Source of the DNA: Ostrinia nubilalis
Lineage: Eukaryota; Arthropoda; Insecta; Lepidoptera; Crambidae
Assembly (NCBI RefSeq): GCF_963855985.1
Contig: NC_087112.1
Coordinates: forward strand, 7,380,501-7,444,500
Length of the DNA: 64,000 bases
Reading direction: 5' to 3'
Shown: positions 22,612 through 33,632 of the stretch, one piece after another
Numbering within the stretch: position 1 is the first letter of the stretch
Layout: the number at the start of each line of letters is the position of its first letter
Notes under the pieces: generated by a model
Told to the model about the DNA's origin: nothing
Database searches by the model: none
Seen by the model: the letters and a program-made list of their open reading frames with translations, nothing else
Program-made: the position numbers and the translations under genes

Positions 22612-22790
22612 AGTAAACTGGCGGCGCACTGTAGCAGACGAGGCGAAGAAAATTGGCAAGACCTAGAGCGAGACCAAACGCGACGCTCAAGACCGAACGC
22701 GATGAAGCAAGGACTGTTATGGACGCCCTCTGCCCCATCTAGGGGACATAGGACCAAAAGTCAAGTAAGTAAGTCAAGAATGAACAGTGG
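22612..22790 (+). pseudogene. LINE ORF2 C-terminal remnant
   Basis: The stretch around GAAGAAAATTGGCAAGACC and CTGCCCCATCTAGGGGACAT reads as RGEENWQDLERDQTRRSR, then a tail resembling the end of RTE-like lepidopteran LINE ORFs. It is open for about 95 codons but has no supported start. It is read as debris, not a gene. Confidence 0.4.
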
Positions 22791-23699
22791 ATGTATGGTG
22801 AGACATTCCTAAGTAATTCCCAATCTTAAAGTAAAGAGTGATCCGTCTATTTAAACGCGAATAGTTAGGTGGACGCAAACAGGCGATTTTACCCTAATCT
22901 CTTTATATATTTATTTAAGGATAGTACATAGTACACAGCACAATATCAATTTGTAAAACAATGTTTTTAGTAAGATTTTGTAGGCTTTACTTCTGTAGAA
23001 CATTCAATGTCAAACAAAATGTAACATCGCAGTTTGTGTTTGCGACTTGCATCTAGCCCCCATCTAAATACTAAAGCTCATTTGGTTCGGTGAATATTTG
23101 CGATGTTGAAAATGTCTTGTTTAATGTTCTAATGAAGTAAATAAGGGTCCTGAAATGTTTGATAGATGTAACAAGCACTTTTGAACGTCAAAATATTTAA
23201 TGGGTAGCTTTTAGGCTCTTTGCATGCCTCCTCGTCTTTTGAGTCGCTAGCGGTATTTAGACATAATACCGTATGAATAAGTTCGCTTTATGTACCAATT
23301 TATATGGCATTAGGAATTCAATAAAGAAATACATTCTGCAGGTAGGTATTTCCATTAAAATAAAGTCTCTCAACCGTTTAAAAATATATTGCAGCCGATA
23401 ACGCGAATCTATCAAACTAAATGGACAGATACAGGTCTGAAAATCCAATTTGGCAAAACTCGAGCACGTAAAGCCCAATAACAATGACGTGATTGAGTGC
23501 TCTTGCCGTGATGGTAAAAACGCTCTTATTGGATGCGCTACGTGAGCCGAGTGCGAGTCCTAGAGATGTCTAAATTGGGCCGCTAGATGGCACTTGTAAT
23601 TACGAGCTTACATTATTTAGATAACAGATGGCGTTGTATGATTTCAGTTTGCGATATTGTCATTCTATTTGTTGTTATATCTGTAAATTCCATAATTAA
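22791..23699. other. No gene seen; one MITE end
   Basis: AGGTGGACGCAAACAGGCG at 22868-22888 matches a terminus of the 8735-9212 MITE. The remainder is unassigned. Confidence 0.45.
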
Positions 23700-23748
23700 T
23701 ATTAAATAAATAAATAATAATAAATAAATAAATCTTTATTAATTTCTT
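23700..23748. repeat. (AATA)n-type microsatellite
   Basis: ATTAAATAAATAAATAATAATAAATAAATAAATC; typical 3' tail of a retroelement on the minus strand, whose body (possibly 23749-23960) is not recognised. Confidence 0.7.
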
Positions 23749-23960
23749 CACAAGTAAGTTTTCAATTACATGTACATAACAATATAACGCATTTTTAAAC
23801 AATACCTATTACTTATTGTGAAGACGTGTTTGATATGGGTTGAGACAACCTGTAACACAAGACACCAGGTCCACCTCTTAAACCGAAAATAATGCAATAG
23901 AAAGAATGCTTCTGAACTAGAGATTGCAAACCGGTACCCTTTTAGGCACCCACCGGGCCC

Positions 23961-25827
23961 GGCCATTCTTACCGTAGGTGAAATAATTTGCTTTGTTTAT
24001 ACCAAATGTACCAAAGTTTATGTATCTATCAAAGTTGTTATGACACGTTTAGTACTTTAAGCTACGTTATTTGTTAAAAACTTATAAAAATGAATAATTA
24101 CTAATACTAATGTTACTTTTCCGTCCATAAGTAATGTAATCAATTCTGTATTAAGTGTGATTTTGTTACTTTAGTATTGAATCATTGTCTTTTTCCATTC
24201 ATATACATGTTCCTGACAATATCCTGTAACTCTAGGATAATAAGACCACTTCAAAGAATCGAATGGCATTAAACTTTTTGTATAATTCAACAATTTCTTT
24301 CGCCTTATTTTTACATACAAGTTACAACATAATTCTCTCTCTCTCTTCTGCCTCGCCTTATCCCGTTACAACACGGGCTCTTTTTCTCTTTAACTGTGTA
24401 AAAGAGAAAGATATAGGTACTGTCACGGTGACAAAAGGTCACTCGTGCGCGCATAGTTAATTTTCTCTCTGGTCTCACCTAGTTCAAACATCCTGCATAA
24501 CAAACTACTCACGCCTCCTAAAATAGACGTTAGCAACACTCATCAAGGGTTACAAACTGACAGCACATAGCAATGTTTGAACAGTCCAGCTAACGCGTTT
24601 GCATTGCAAAGCAGCGCTGCTGAACTTCAGCGAATCAAACATGGATGTGTGTATTAACAAGCTAAAAATAGCACTGCTGTAGCACAGCATAACGTGGTCA
24701 GTGCCTGAGGTGTGAAAGCGGCACGGGAGGTGTTTTTTTAGGTCAAATGTCAACGAAACTTCAAGTTTGTACTATCCGTTCTCTTTAAGTTTGCCGCTGG
24801 CGATATGACGACACTCGAAGGAAACAAACTATATTTAAAAATAAAAATATATTATTGATAAAAATTGTGTATTTGCGTAAAATAACATTCGCCGGTTCGT
24901 CGGACATCCCCTTGTTTTCGGATACTTTTCAGTTTTATCCGAAAACCGGCCAAATTACCCTACTTCTTAGAATCCGTCATCAATAAGACAGTATTACTTT
25001 GTCTAGACTAGAAGATACATAGACAGAATTTAATAACAAGTCCTCCAAACATATGTCCTCAAATTCTAATACGATTTTATAAGCTCATTCGGATTCTGCC
25101 CGAGATCCGGATCGAATTTGATACCGGATCAATACGCTCGCCCTTAACCATCTCGGCTGGATATTTGTGGCTTATGTCATTTTGAGATACGGGCTAAAGG
25201 ACGCGTCTTGACTGCAAGCGGGGATGGTAGAGCTAAAACTTTTTGTAACGCCCAAGCGTGTTCAATCCTGTGCTGTTGAAGTTTAAAGACGAAATGCATT
25301 AAGGTCCCACAAAAAGTCTTCAAAAACTCTTAAGCCACCACTTGCACATTGAATCATACTATAGCCACTTTTTGCAATATGACTAACATTCCTACACTGC
25401 TAGATAGAAGATAGTAGTAGTATCTACTTCTTCACCACCAGCACCTAAGTACTCGATTTGGATCGATGAACCCACTTAAGCGTGTTAATACCTCTAAAAA
25501 TAAATGTAAATAAGCTATGTGTGAAACAAGATAGCATCAAGACTTTACAATTCAATGTAAAGGCTATTTTCAAGCGACAAAGAATTCTTCTCACAGTCAC
25601 ACGCTCACATACAAGCCCCGTCTTTTAGTCCTTCGAGCGTCTGTCTCCACAGTAATATATGACATCATTTCGCCGCGATATCTACTCGAGTGTACACCTT
25701 AGCATTCATCACATACGTTATTTGTGACTAAAGATATATTGGGTTTTAAATGTACGAGGGGCGGTTTTAATAAAAGTTATCTTGTAAGGGTGGATTTTAC
25801 CCACAAATTATAGTTTGATAGAGAAGT
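23961..25827. other. Mostly unassigned; one repeat shared with 57 kb
   Basis: 24700-24770 (CAGTGCCTGAGGTGTGAAAG, CGGCACGGGAGG, GTCAAATGTCAACG) is a diverged copy of 57058-57130. No coding signal in the rest. Confidence 0.5.
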
Positions 25828-25965
25828 CAGACGAAGCTTTTATTCAGTACTTAGACCCTTTCCAGGGCACTCTTATGACCTACACGTCCCAAATACTATA
25901 GCTTGCCAAAATACGCTTTGGGACAACATTATAGGCTGGTGCCGAGAGAAGTGGCGGAAGAAACT
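25828..25965. repeat. Dispersed repeat shared with 29405-29545
   Basis: TTTATTCAGTAC, CCCTTTCCAGGGCAC, CAAATACTATAGCTTGCC, TGGGACAA and GAAGTGGCGGAAGAAACT occur in the same order at 29418-29534. The repeat ends where jockey homology begins. Confidence 0.65.
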
Positions 25966-26304
25966 AGAGACAGCTGTAAGCCCCATTTTAAATCATTGAA
26001 TTTGTTAACTCTTCCATCAATATATATAGAGGAAATATGTTTATTCGTTCGTAAAAACCCAAGTATGTTTCCTACTCATAACAGCAAACGTCACAAAAAC
26101 AGGATATGCGCACAAATCCACAAAACGACTCTTTTTACGAAAAATATTTCAGGAATGGCACCCCGTATTTATAATAAACTGCCACAGGGTATAAGAAATA
26201 AGGAGGACTTATTCTCGTTCAGGGAATGTCTTCATAAGTTGTTGGTAGATAAGGCGTATTATTCGATTAGCGAATTCCTCCTGGACAGTTTCATGTGTTT
26301 GTAA
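25966..26304 (+). pseudogene. Jockey-type LINE ORF2 C-terminus
   Basis: Open reading frame ending at TAA 26302-26304. It contains RDSCKPHFKSLNLLTLPSIY, ICLFVRKNPSMFP, TTLFTKNISGMAPRIYNKLP and FRECLHKLLVDKAYYSISEF, the tail typical of jockey-clade reverse-transcriptase proteins after the catalytic domain. The 5' part, including the active site, is absent, as expected of 5'-truncated LINE insertions. The element's 3' tail resumes after a MITE and ends at 27364. Confidence 0.75.
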
Positions 26305-26369
26305 TGTATGTAGTCCAAATCTAATACTTTTGACATACCAAGTACAATGTAGTTGACATTATATAGGTA

Positions 26370-27116
26370 TAGCCTGACCAGGAACATAAAAACCCTCGCC
26401 ATGTTGCGGAAAACTAATGGTACTAATTTCTTTTAATGGCAACAGTAACTGAAAACTTCATTGACATGTCACCTTGCATGTCAGTCTATTGCTGTCAAAG
26501 TGTAAACAAACTTTATTTTAAATGTGCGCAATTGGTTTTATGAATTAAATTGCTAAAATATTTTTATAGTCGTGAAAGAAAAGTGGTTCACAATGTGTTA
26601 AAGTATTTGTCGAAGAGAAATACTAAGGGTTCGGACAATATTTTCATTGAATAATGTTTCCGACAAAGGTTGTCAAATTGACTGACATGTTTATCGTATA
26701 GTACAGTCCACTATGAAAATTAGCTGTGGTTTGTTTCAACTATCTATTTTAAATTTTTTTGTCACTTTCTAAGTGTTGAATTTTATGGGATTGGGAAAGA
26801 AGTACCGAGTTTGAAGCGTTCATGAGCAGACATTGCAGTTGAATATTCAAGTTCTGAATTTGATTATTGATGAATAATAAAATAAATTCTACTAGCTCGA
26901 TTGATGGTTTCATTTAATTTATTTAAATCAGGTTACTTATAATAATATTTTTTCGTTAATTTATGAAAATATCAAATTAGCACGCACGTAATCCTGAATC
27001 CTGATACATAAAGTTAGCCTATTAATTTAACACAGGTACGACTGTACTCAGTGTTGCACTATCAAATGCAATTGACGCGCCTCTATGCCAGGGTTTTTAT
27101 GTTCCTGGTCAGGCTA
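26370..27116. mobile_element. 747-bp TIR element inserted in the jockey 3' end
   Basis: Perfect 27-base terminal inverted repeats (TAGCCTGACCAGGAACATAA, then AAACCCT) lie at 26370-26396 and 27090-27116. TA flanks both ends (26368-26369, 27117-27118), consistent with a 2-bp target duplication of Tc1/mariner type. There is no open frame inside, so it is non-autonomous. Confidence 0.85.
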
Positions 27117-27364
27117 TAATTTTAGTATTTTTAATTTATTATTTTTGAATTGACATTAATGTAATTATTGACCCTGAGTTGTCTGACATTAGTTTTTATA
27201 AATGTGAATTATATTTTGTTAATGAATGTAAATGACAATTACAGTAATAATTTTGCATGCCTAAAGGTGGAAGATGGAGATACCTACTTGAAAAATTGTA
27301 ACACCTACTGATGTAAACCCATTTTCGCAAAATAAATGATTTGATTTGATTTGATTTGATTTGA
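27117..27364 (+). mobile_element. 3' tail of the jockey-type LINE with (TTTGA)n end
   Basis: The sequence beyond the MITE continues to GTAAACCCATTTTCGCAAAA, then AATAAATGATTTGATTTGAT and further TTTGA units to 27364. A short pentanucleotide tail is usual for this LINE type. Confidence 0.7.
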
Positions 27365-27977
27365 AACTCTGCACCTTAAAGATCTATAGTTTGGAACATT
27401 GGTTTGTCAATGGAAACAACGATGTGGTCTAAGATTTCATCAAAATAGCAGATATAGTAGTAGCGAGAAGACAGATTCTGGAAAAGTGTTTCTAAAAAAA
27501 TCCTACGTTCATATAAAAGGAATGTCAAATGTGAAAGGCTAGAGACCTTCTCCAAGTCTTCACATATTATAAAATATTTTTTAGGGTTCCATAGTCCTGA
27601 CAAGGAACCCTTAATTCAAAATAGTCCCTTTTTATGTAGCACTACTCAGCTTCACTTCCAGTCGTGTCATCATCCGTTCATGAAATGTCAAGAATCCGGG
27701 TGGTACCCACAACATAGTAATATGTACATAGTTTAAGTACGACTATATTTGAAATGACTGAACTACACGGTCGTATAACTTTAATCGTTAGAAGCAGGAT
27801 CTCCATAGGGTTTAAGTTTTGCTCACGGTCATTATACGACTCTCCCATTGTCATAAAAGCTAACGCGACAACTATGTTTGAATCCTCCCCAAGCCTTCAT
27901 GTATTTGTTAATGTATACCTAGAAATTGAACAGTCAACAGTTGTACATTTTCGTAGCAAAATCGCAACTATTACATA
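27365..27977. other. No gene seen; short GGGTTCC repeat piece
   Basis: TTAGGGTTCCATAGTCCTG at 27582-27600 and GGAACCCTT just after it recall the GGGTTCCGTA repeat at 53205. Nothing else recognised. Confidence 0.45.
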
Positions 27978-28180
27978 CTAGCGGCCGACCGCGATTTCGT
28001 ACGCGTGGACCCCGTTTTACCCCCTTAGGGGTTGAATTTGGCCAAATCCCGTCTTAGTGAGCACCTACGTTCTAAAAAGAAACCCCATGCAAAATTTGAA
28101 ACTCCTAGCTCTTGTAGTTTTTTGGATTTCATGATGAGTGAGTCAGTCAATCAGTGACCTTTCGCTTTTATAGAATAGAT
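27978..28180 (-). mobile_element. Helitron, GCGGCCGCTAG type
   Basis: Same family as 9780-9985, read on the minus strand, with end ACGAAATCGCGGTCGGCCGC plus CTAG (hairpin with two changes). The body GTGAGCACCTACGTTCTAAA groups it with 10679. Confidence 0.7.
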
Positions 28181-28574
28181 TTGTACATTAGCACCTAACA
28201 TTAGCAATTGTAAACCTCTGACACCAGAGCTATACAAGACAGACTGCATTTTATTATTCATTTAAAAAGTTTTATTATTCAACTCGTAATAAAACCTGAA
28301 TTTTTAAAAGCAGTATTAAAAGACCTACTTCCTACTTATCAAACCACAATTAAACCAAAAGAGCCTTTTTATTGTTTTATTTCCAGGCACCACGAGCCTC
28401 ACCTCATTGCCTCCCGATTGTAAGCTGGAAGAATGAAAGTTTCCCGGCTTTATCGCAATATCCGGATCGCGCTCCGGATGCCCGGGTACGACCGGATTAT
28501 GCAATAAACGGGCGCAGAAGGCTCGGTCGGCATTAAAGTGCTGAAAACGTTCATATGTCCTCTATACTTAATAA

Positions 28575-28782
28575 AAGTAAGTAAGTACATGCGAATGTAC
28601 GGTGTAGGCCGCGTACCAGAAAACGCAGCGTGGGACGTCCACCCATAAGGTGGACCGACGACATCATAAAGGTAGCAGGAAGGCGCTGGACGCAGGCCGC
28701 TACCAACCGGGCAGCATGGAAAGCATTGGGGGAGGCCTATGTTCAGCAGTGGACGTCCTATGGCTGAGATGATGATGATGAC
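28575..28782 (+). pseudogene. RTE-type LINE 3' end, ORF2 C-terminus with stop
   Basis: Reads RTRKRSVGRPPIRWTDDIIK, VAGRRWTQAATNRAAWKALG, EAYVQQWTSYG, then TGA near 28766, followed by GATGATGATGATGA, the (ATG)n tail of this family. Only the last ~55 codons are left, a 5'-truncated insertion. Confidence 0.8.
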
Positions 28783-28798
28783 ATGCGAAAGGAACTTA

Positions 28799-28992
28799 CA
28801 CGTATTCACAAACGATTATTGCTTAAGTGAAGCAGCAACGCTATGCGAAGTCGAACGCACAGCGTTGTATAGAGCTCTGTGATTGGTTCGCGTGTGTCAC
28901 TCCGCCACTCAAGTATTGTCTACGAATAGGTTTTTGGGACCGTGTCCACGCGCACTGTGAGGCCTCAGAGTAATGTTCGTGAATACGAGTGT
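28799..28992. mobile_element. MITE, CGCCCGTATTCACAAAC-TIR family, copy 3
   Basis: Same family, with ends CACGTATTCACAAACGATT and GTTCGTGAATACGAGTG. It is longer than the other copies because of an insert near 28905-28945 (CACTCAAGTATTGTCTACG). Confidence 0.8.
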
Positions 28993-29404
28993 ATGTATAA
29001 TTTGATAGCAAAAGTAATGCTGAAGACACTGTGACAGTCAATCGATTTTTATGATATCTTACTATATTTATGTAATATTGTTCTCAAGGGTACCTTTTTA
29101 TAAACCCAAAAACCTACCCAAATTTTATGCCCAAACTCCCCAGCCATTTTCCAGCCGACGGCTTTTATACAGGCCAAGTCTTAAAAGAAACATTACACGG
29201 TCATTTGGAGGCACTTGTTAGCAAAATACTCTCATAATGTGGGCGGATGAAAGCACTCGATAAAATTGAAGGCTGCTAAGATTGTGTTTTTTGTAAATTT
29301 TTGTTTTACTAACCTATTTTTAGACTTCAAAGGCAAGAAGCCTGTAAAAATTTAGACGTAAACATAGACTACTCGTAAATAAAAAGTTCGATAACGATAA
29401 GCGT

Positions 29405-29545
29405 TTCAAATTGAAATAGTTTATTCAGTACATAGGCCCTTTCCAGGGCACTTATACACTTCCCAAATATGGCTTGCCTTACCACCACTTCGGGACAAAA
29501 TATGGTGCTGAGAAGAAGTGGCGGAAGAAACTCAGTCACTTTTGT
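29405..29545. repeat. Dispersed repeat shared with 25828-25965
   Basis: Carries CCCTTTCCAGGGCACTTATA, CCAAATATGGCTTGCC and AGAAGTGGCGGAAGAAACTC as in the 25.8-kb copy. Confidence 0.65.
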
Positions 29546-29687
29546 TGACGTCTTTCAGACAACTTGGAAAGAGGACAGACTGCAACATATTTGTATCTAA
29601 ATTCATTAGACATTAAATATGTCTCAGAAAGTTTTCTGTAATAGACCGATATCCCTACTGTGCACATAAGTACCAACACATCTTTAA

Positions 29688-29740
29688 TCTTAATTGGGGG
29701 AGGCCTTTGTCCAGCAGTGGACAAAGTATTTGGCTGAAAC
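29688..29740 (+). pseudogene. Scrap of the RTE LINE C-terminus
   Basis: TTGGGGGAGGCCTTTGTCCA, GCAGTGGAC and TTTGGCTGAAACG match the last codons and stop of the LINE family at 30870. Confidence 0.6.
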
Positions 29741-30349
29741 GAAGGAACTTCTTTAATAGTTCCGTTTTTCAAAACTTGGACGGCACCCTAAAATACACCA
29801 CCATCGCCTAAAAAAGTATTGGAACGATTCAAAAAGTTTTCATTCATTGAATCCCTAATTATCGACGCCATTAATTTCGCACAATCATGATTATGATCGG
29901 AATACAAACCATACAATACCTATTGTCCTTTATATAGATCGAACAATATGCGCTCGAACAAAAGACGGCGTGGGATGCGTTCGGACAGATTAACGCAAAT
30001 AGTTTATATTGGTGCATAGTCCGTATTTAACTAATGCTGTTTTAATAACGGTAATTGAAAATGTATTTAGAAAGAATTTTCAACTGCGATTCGTACAAAC
30101 TGAGCGACAGTACACAGTAGACAGTAAATATTGAACTTGAAAAATTTCAATACATGTACGCAAATATCTATTAGCTAAAGGGCTCCATTCCCTTTTAGAT
30201 TTGTATGCACATACGGCAATTGCATTACTCTAGTCCGAACTCTTATAAAGTGAAAAGGGTACCTACTCTGATCAATATCGTTTTTATAGAGTGTACTTAT
30301 TGGTTAATTTATTTTAGAGAATAAATTTAGTGTACTGAAAGCAAAGCAA
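29741..30349. other. No gene seen
   Basis: AT-rich with no repeat match or coding signal. Confidence 0.45.
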
Positions 30350-30598
30350 ACAAGTAATTACGAAGTTCCGCGTGACGTCACAAAGTGCTACACTTTTATG
30401 CTTAAAAAGTCACCTTGAGGTCACAACTCGTGACTCACGAGACTCTTCTTTTGAAGTTTGACGCGCTGTAATTGAAAGAGATTCAATTTTCATTAGTTTG
30501 AAAAAGTGAAAAATACGTGTCGAGTATTTTTTGGATAAGTTAACCGACGGACTAATTCAAACTGTTGCTTTTTTACCCAGAAAACATCCCTATTGACA
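30350..30598. mobile_element. Repeat ending in ACCGACGGACTAATTCAAAC, copy 1
   Basis: CAAGTAATTACGAAGTTCCG, CGTGACGTCACAAA, GTGAAAAATACG, CCGACGGACTAATTCAAACT and AAACATCCCTATTG appear in the same order at 62854-63092. Its right end also resembles the terminus at 60484-60545. Confidence 0.7.
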
Positions 30599-30616
30599 TG
30601 ACCCTACATTGGCGCC

Positions 30617-30700
30617 ATCCTGTAGGCCTAAGATGCGCGCAACGATAAGCGGTTATCACGCCACTTTATCGATTTTGCCCATACATTTTGACGTCGATAA
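30617..30700. repeat. Dispersed repeat, inverse copy of 1378-1456
   Basis: GTAGGCCTAAGATGCGCGCA, GATAAGCGGTTATCACG and CCATACATTTTGACGTCGAT match 1378-1456 inverted. Confidence 0.6.
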
Positions 30701-30869
30701 AAGTTCGCATCGTGCATCTCAGGTCTACTGGTGAGTGCAAACTTCTGCAGCGTTCACCGCCACTGGCGCCACTGTCTTAGCCACTAGCAAATCACAGTGA
30801 CGTCACTCTACAATGCCAGCAACTAGTGAGCTCTGTTTGCGCATGACGTGCTGTTTATATGGACAGTAT

Positions 30870-31147
30870 GCTTTCGTACGTTTGTGACAGCCAAATGACG
30901 TCCACTGCTGGACAAAGGCCTCCCCCAAGATTTTCCACAATGAACGGGCCTGCGCTGCCCGCGTCCAGGTTCTTCCTGCGACCTTTACCAGAACGTCGGT
31001 CCACCTAGTAGAAGGCCTAGCGACGCTACGTCTTCCAGCCCGTGGTCGCCACTCGAGAACTTTTCTGTCCCAACGGCCATCGTCTCTACGAGCTATGTGC
31101 CCCGCCCACTGCCACTTGATTTTAGCTATGACTATGTCGGGGCACAA
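30870..31147 (-). pseudogene. RTE-type LINE ORF2 C-terminus, stop lost
   Basis: Reads IAKIKWQWAGHIARRDDGRW, RKVLEWRPRAGRRS, PSTRWTDVLVKVAGRTW, RSLWKILGEAFVQQWTSFG. The usual TGA after SFG is changed (GGCTGTCAC), so the frame runs on briefly. It is the best-preserved C-terminal piece of this LINE in the window. Confidence 0.8.
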
Positions 31148-31315
31148 TAGGCTTTCATCATCATCATCAACAGCCCTTTACAGTCCACTGCTGCACTATA
31201 GTGGAGGGATTTGCCATAATCCCCACGCTTGGCAGGCGGGTTGGAGACCGCAGTTTATATGATTGATGTTTTTCAGAGAGCGCTGCTGCCCGTTCTCTGT
31301 TTGATGTGTAGTCCA
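31148..31315 (-). repeat. LINE-like repeat with (CATC)n start
   Basis: TCATCATCATCATCAACAGC, ACAGTCCACTGCTG, CACGCTTGGCAGGCGGGTTG and GCTGCTGCCCGTTCTCTG match a common lepidopteran dispersed repeat, distinct from the adjoining RTE fragment. From memory of the family. Confidence 0.55.
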
Positions 31316-31719
31316 TTAGTACAGTAGGCTTTACTCCTCTCCTAATAAAGGGTATTGGCTCGAAGGGTCGTTGACCAAATAAAGTTTACGAGAGCATACA
31401 GCTGATAGACATTGTCACGGGAACAAAGAGTCGCACGTGGGTATATTGATAGAGACCGCAAATAGAATTCGTGGCTTATAAAGAGATAATAATAGAGTTG
31501 TTAACCGATGGAATTTCCGGGAAAATCGAATAGTCTCCACTGTTTATTTTGTATTTGTTTGGAATTTGTATTCTATCAAATTATATGCGGTGTAGTACTT
31601 CTGTGGTTAGTCTCTCCAGTAAAGCTAAATTATTTTGAGGCTTGTGTTAGGATTGAGTTCCCGAAAATAGCGATCCTGCCCAAAACTGAAATACTAATGC
31701 CCCTGGTGATGTAACCATC

Positions 31720-31831
31720 GGCAACAGTGTTAACTATCCATTGCCTGTAATGTCGTCTCGTTCTATCGCAAAGAATCGCCATTTGATGAGAGCGAGAGCA
31801 AAAACGGAAATGGATAGTTAACAGTGTAGCC
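31720..31831. mobile_element. Small MITE, TIR GGCTACACTGTTAACTATCC
   Basis: Ends GGCAACAGTGTTAACTATCC and GGATAGTTAACAGTGTAGCC; total 112 bases; core TCGCAAAGAATCGCCATTTG. Confidence 0.75.
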
Positions 31832-32254
31832 GTGTGTATTACATAAATTATATCTATAGGTAATATTGCAAAATGAAATTAATTTGTCAGTTTTAACTTC
31901 GCAGTTTCAATACAAGACTTACGAACTTGCTATCACAATTTCACAATGTTTTGTACCTAAACAACGACAAGTAATACTTTGCACTATGAAAAAGAAATAC
32001 ATTTTTTCATTCCTAGAAAATTCCTCGCACAATATTACTATTAGCAGCCGAATATTGTGTCTTCAATAAACTATATTCATTCACATTTTGCCCCAAAATA
32101 ACGTCTGCAGAATCCCGAGAAAATCACTATTCAACCGTTATTATTCCAAGTATAGTTTGTATGAGTCTGGCACCTTGACCGTTTAGGCCAAGTCATTGAA
32201 CTTCTACAATAGTCTGTTTTCTAATATAATTTAAAGCAATGAGAGTATTACTAA
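31832..32254. other. No gene seen
   Basis: AT-rich; short open frames only. Confidence 0.45.
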
Positions 32255-32400
32255 AGCCTGGTCCGTGAGCACGTAGAATTTTGTCCAATGACCCCAAGCT
32301 ACCCATCCTTATCGCTCGCGCGTAATTATATTGCTGTCGCGAATGTGCGACGCGCGCCCGCAGTGAGTGTGCAAGCGCGACAGCAACATACAGGCTTTAC
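32255..32400. mobile_element. Dispersed repeat, GGTCCGTGAGCACGTAGAA type
   Basis: AAGCCTGGTCCGTGAGCACG, TTTTGTCCAATGACCC and GCGCGACAGCAACATACAGG resemble a common lepidopteran short element; AAGCCTG at the left and CAGGCTT at the right could be its TIR. Confidence 0.5.
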
Positions 32401-32595
32401 AGAATAATAATAAGTATTGTATTACTCGTAATTACATGGGTGTAGCACCGCTTAACTGAGTTAATTTCTGAGGTATGGAAGTGGTCGTATTTTTGTCAAA
32501 GATTTTTAACAGTCATAAAAGTACCATAGTTAGTATGAACAAAAAAGTTACACGCGCGATGATAACTACCTGGTTTTAAAATGACTTTTTCTAAC

Positions 32596-33632
32596 TAAGG
32601 CTGGGTTGCAACAAACGTCTAAAATTGACAAACTCCATACAAAAAACTCAACCTAAATGTCAATTTAAACTAGTGATCAACGCGAGTTTAACTTTTTGTA
32701 TTAAGGGCGAAAGAGTTTAATATTACGGAACCCTTTGTTTCCAAGTCGGACCTATTCTTAACCAGTTTTTTCTTTTACTTCGCAACCAAGTTCGCTTCCA
32801 ATTCCAAGGAAAAACTGGGGCAATAGTTCCCGGCGTTTTTCCTGAAGATTGTACATTTCTTAGATAGTCGCGTGTTTGAAAGAGCTTTCTTTTCTTATTC
32901 TTCACTTTGATAACTAATTATTTAAGATAGAGTTTTCTTTGATAACTAATTCTTTAGGGTTTTAACAGCTAACTACTCAAGTAGAACATTAACTATGCCG
33001 TGAAACCTAGTGTGGGCTTAAAGGTCACTTAAGACCTAATTATTTTTATTTCAAAGGGTCTGAAAGTTAAAAATAATTAAGTTTAAAACAGCTCTTTGAG
33101 ATATTCCTTGCTGAGTCTTATAAAAATCAATTAGAAGCCGTTTATGAGGTATTACAGTTACTTGGACCTTTCAGCGATATAAATACTAGCTCTTCGCACG
33201 CGTGGAATTTTGTCTGTCACAGAAAAACTTTATCGCGCGCGTCTCTGTTTCAAAAACCGGGATAAAAACTATCCTATGTCCTTTCCCGGGACTGAAACTA
33301 TATCTATGCCAAATATTTCATCTAAATCGGTTCAGTGGTTTAGGCGTGAAAGCAAGACAGACAGCTATGACAAGGTATGTAAAATCACTTTAATTATTGC
33401 GATGTTTCTAGGGCTAAGGTATTCCTTCGGTAAGTGAACCTTTGTAGGTACTAGAATAGTCCTCTTTGGTTGAGAATTTCGGATGAGGATTCATCGCTTT
33501 CCATCAGGCTTTCTCGTCGCTACATATTTATAAAACAAAGGCGCTTTCCTGTCTGTCTGTCCCCATGTATGCTTAGATCTTTAAAACTACGCAACGGATT
33601 TTGATCCGGTTTTTTTGATAGATAGAGTGATT
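32596..33632. repeat. Tandem duplication unit 1 (about 1.0 kb)
   Basis: From AACTCCATACAAAAAACTCA to GATCCGGTTTTTTTGATAGA this unit matches 33645-34634 with scattered differences and about 35 net bases of indels (repeat distance 1037 falling to 1002). The unit starts in a GGCTGGGTTGCA MITE end and contains a minus-strand Helitron at 33186-33366. Confidence 0.85.
33186..33366 (-). mobile_element. Helitron in duplication unit 1
   Basis: Minus strand: TGTCTTGCTTTCACGCCTAA, CCACTGAACCGATTTAG, AAAGGACATAGGATAGTTTT, GACAAAATTCCACGCGTGCG, ending AGCTAG. The 3' hairpin is partly deleted. Confidence 0.7.
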
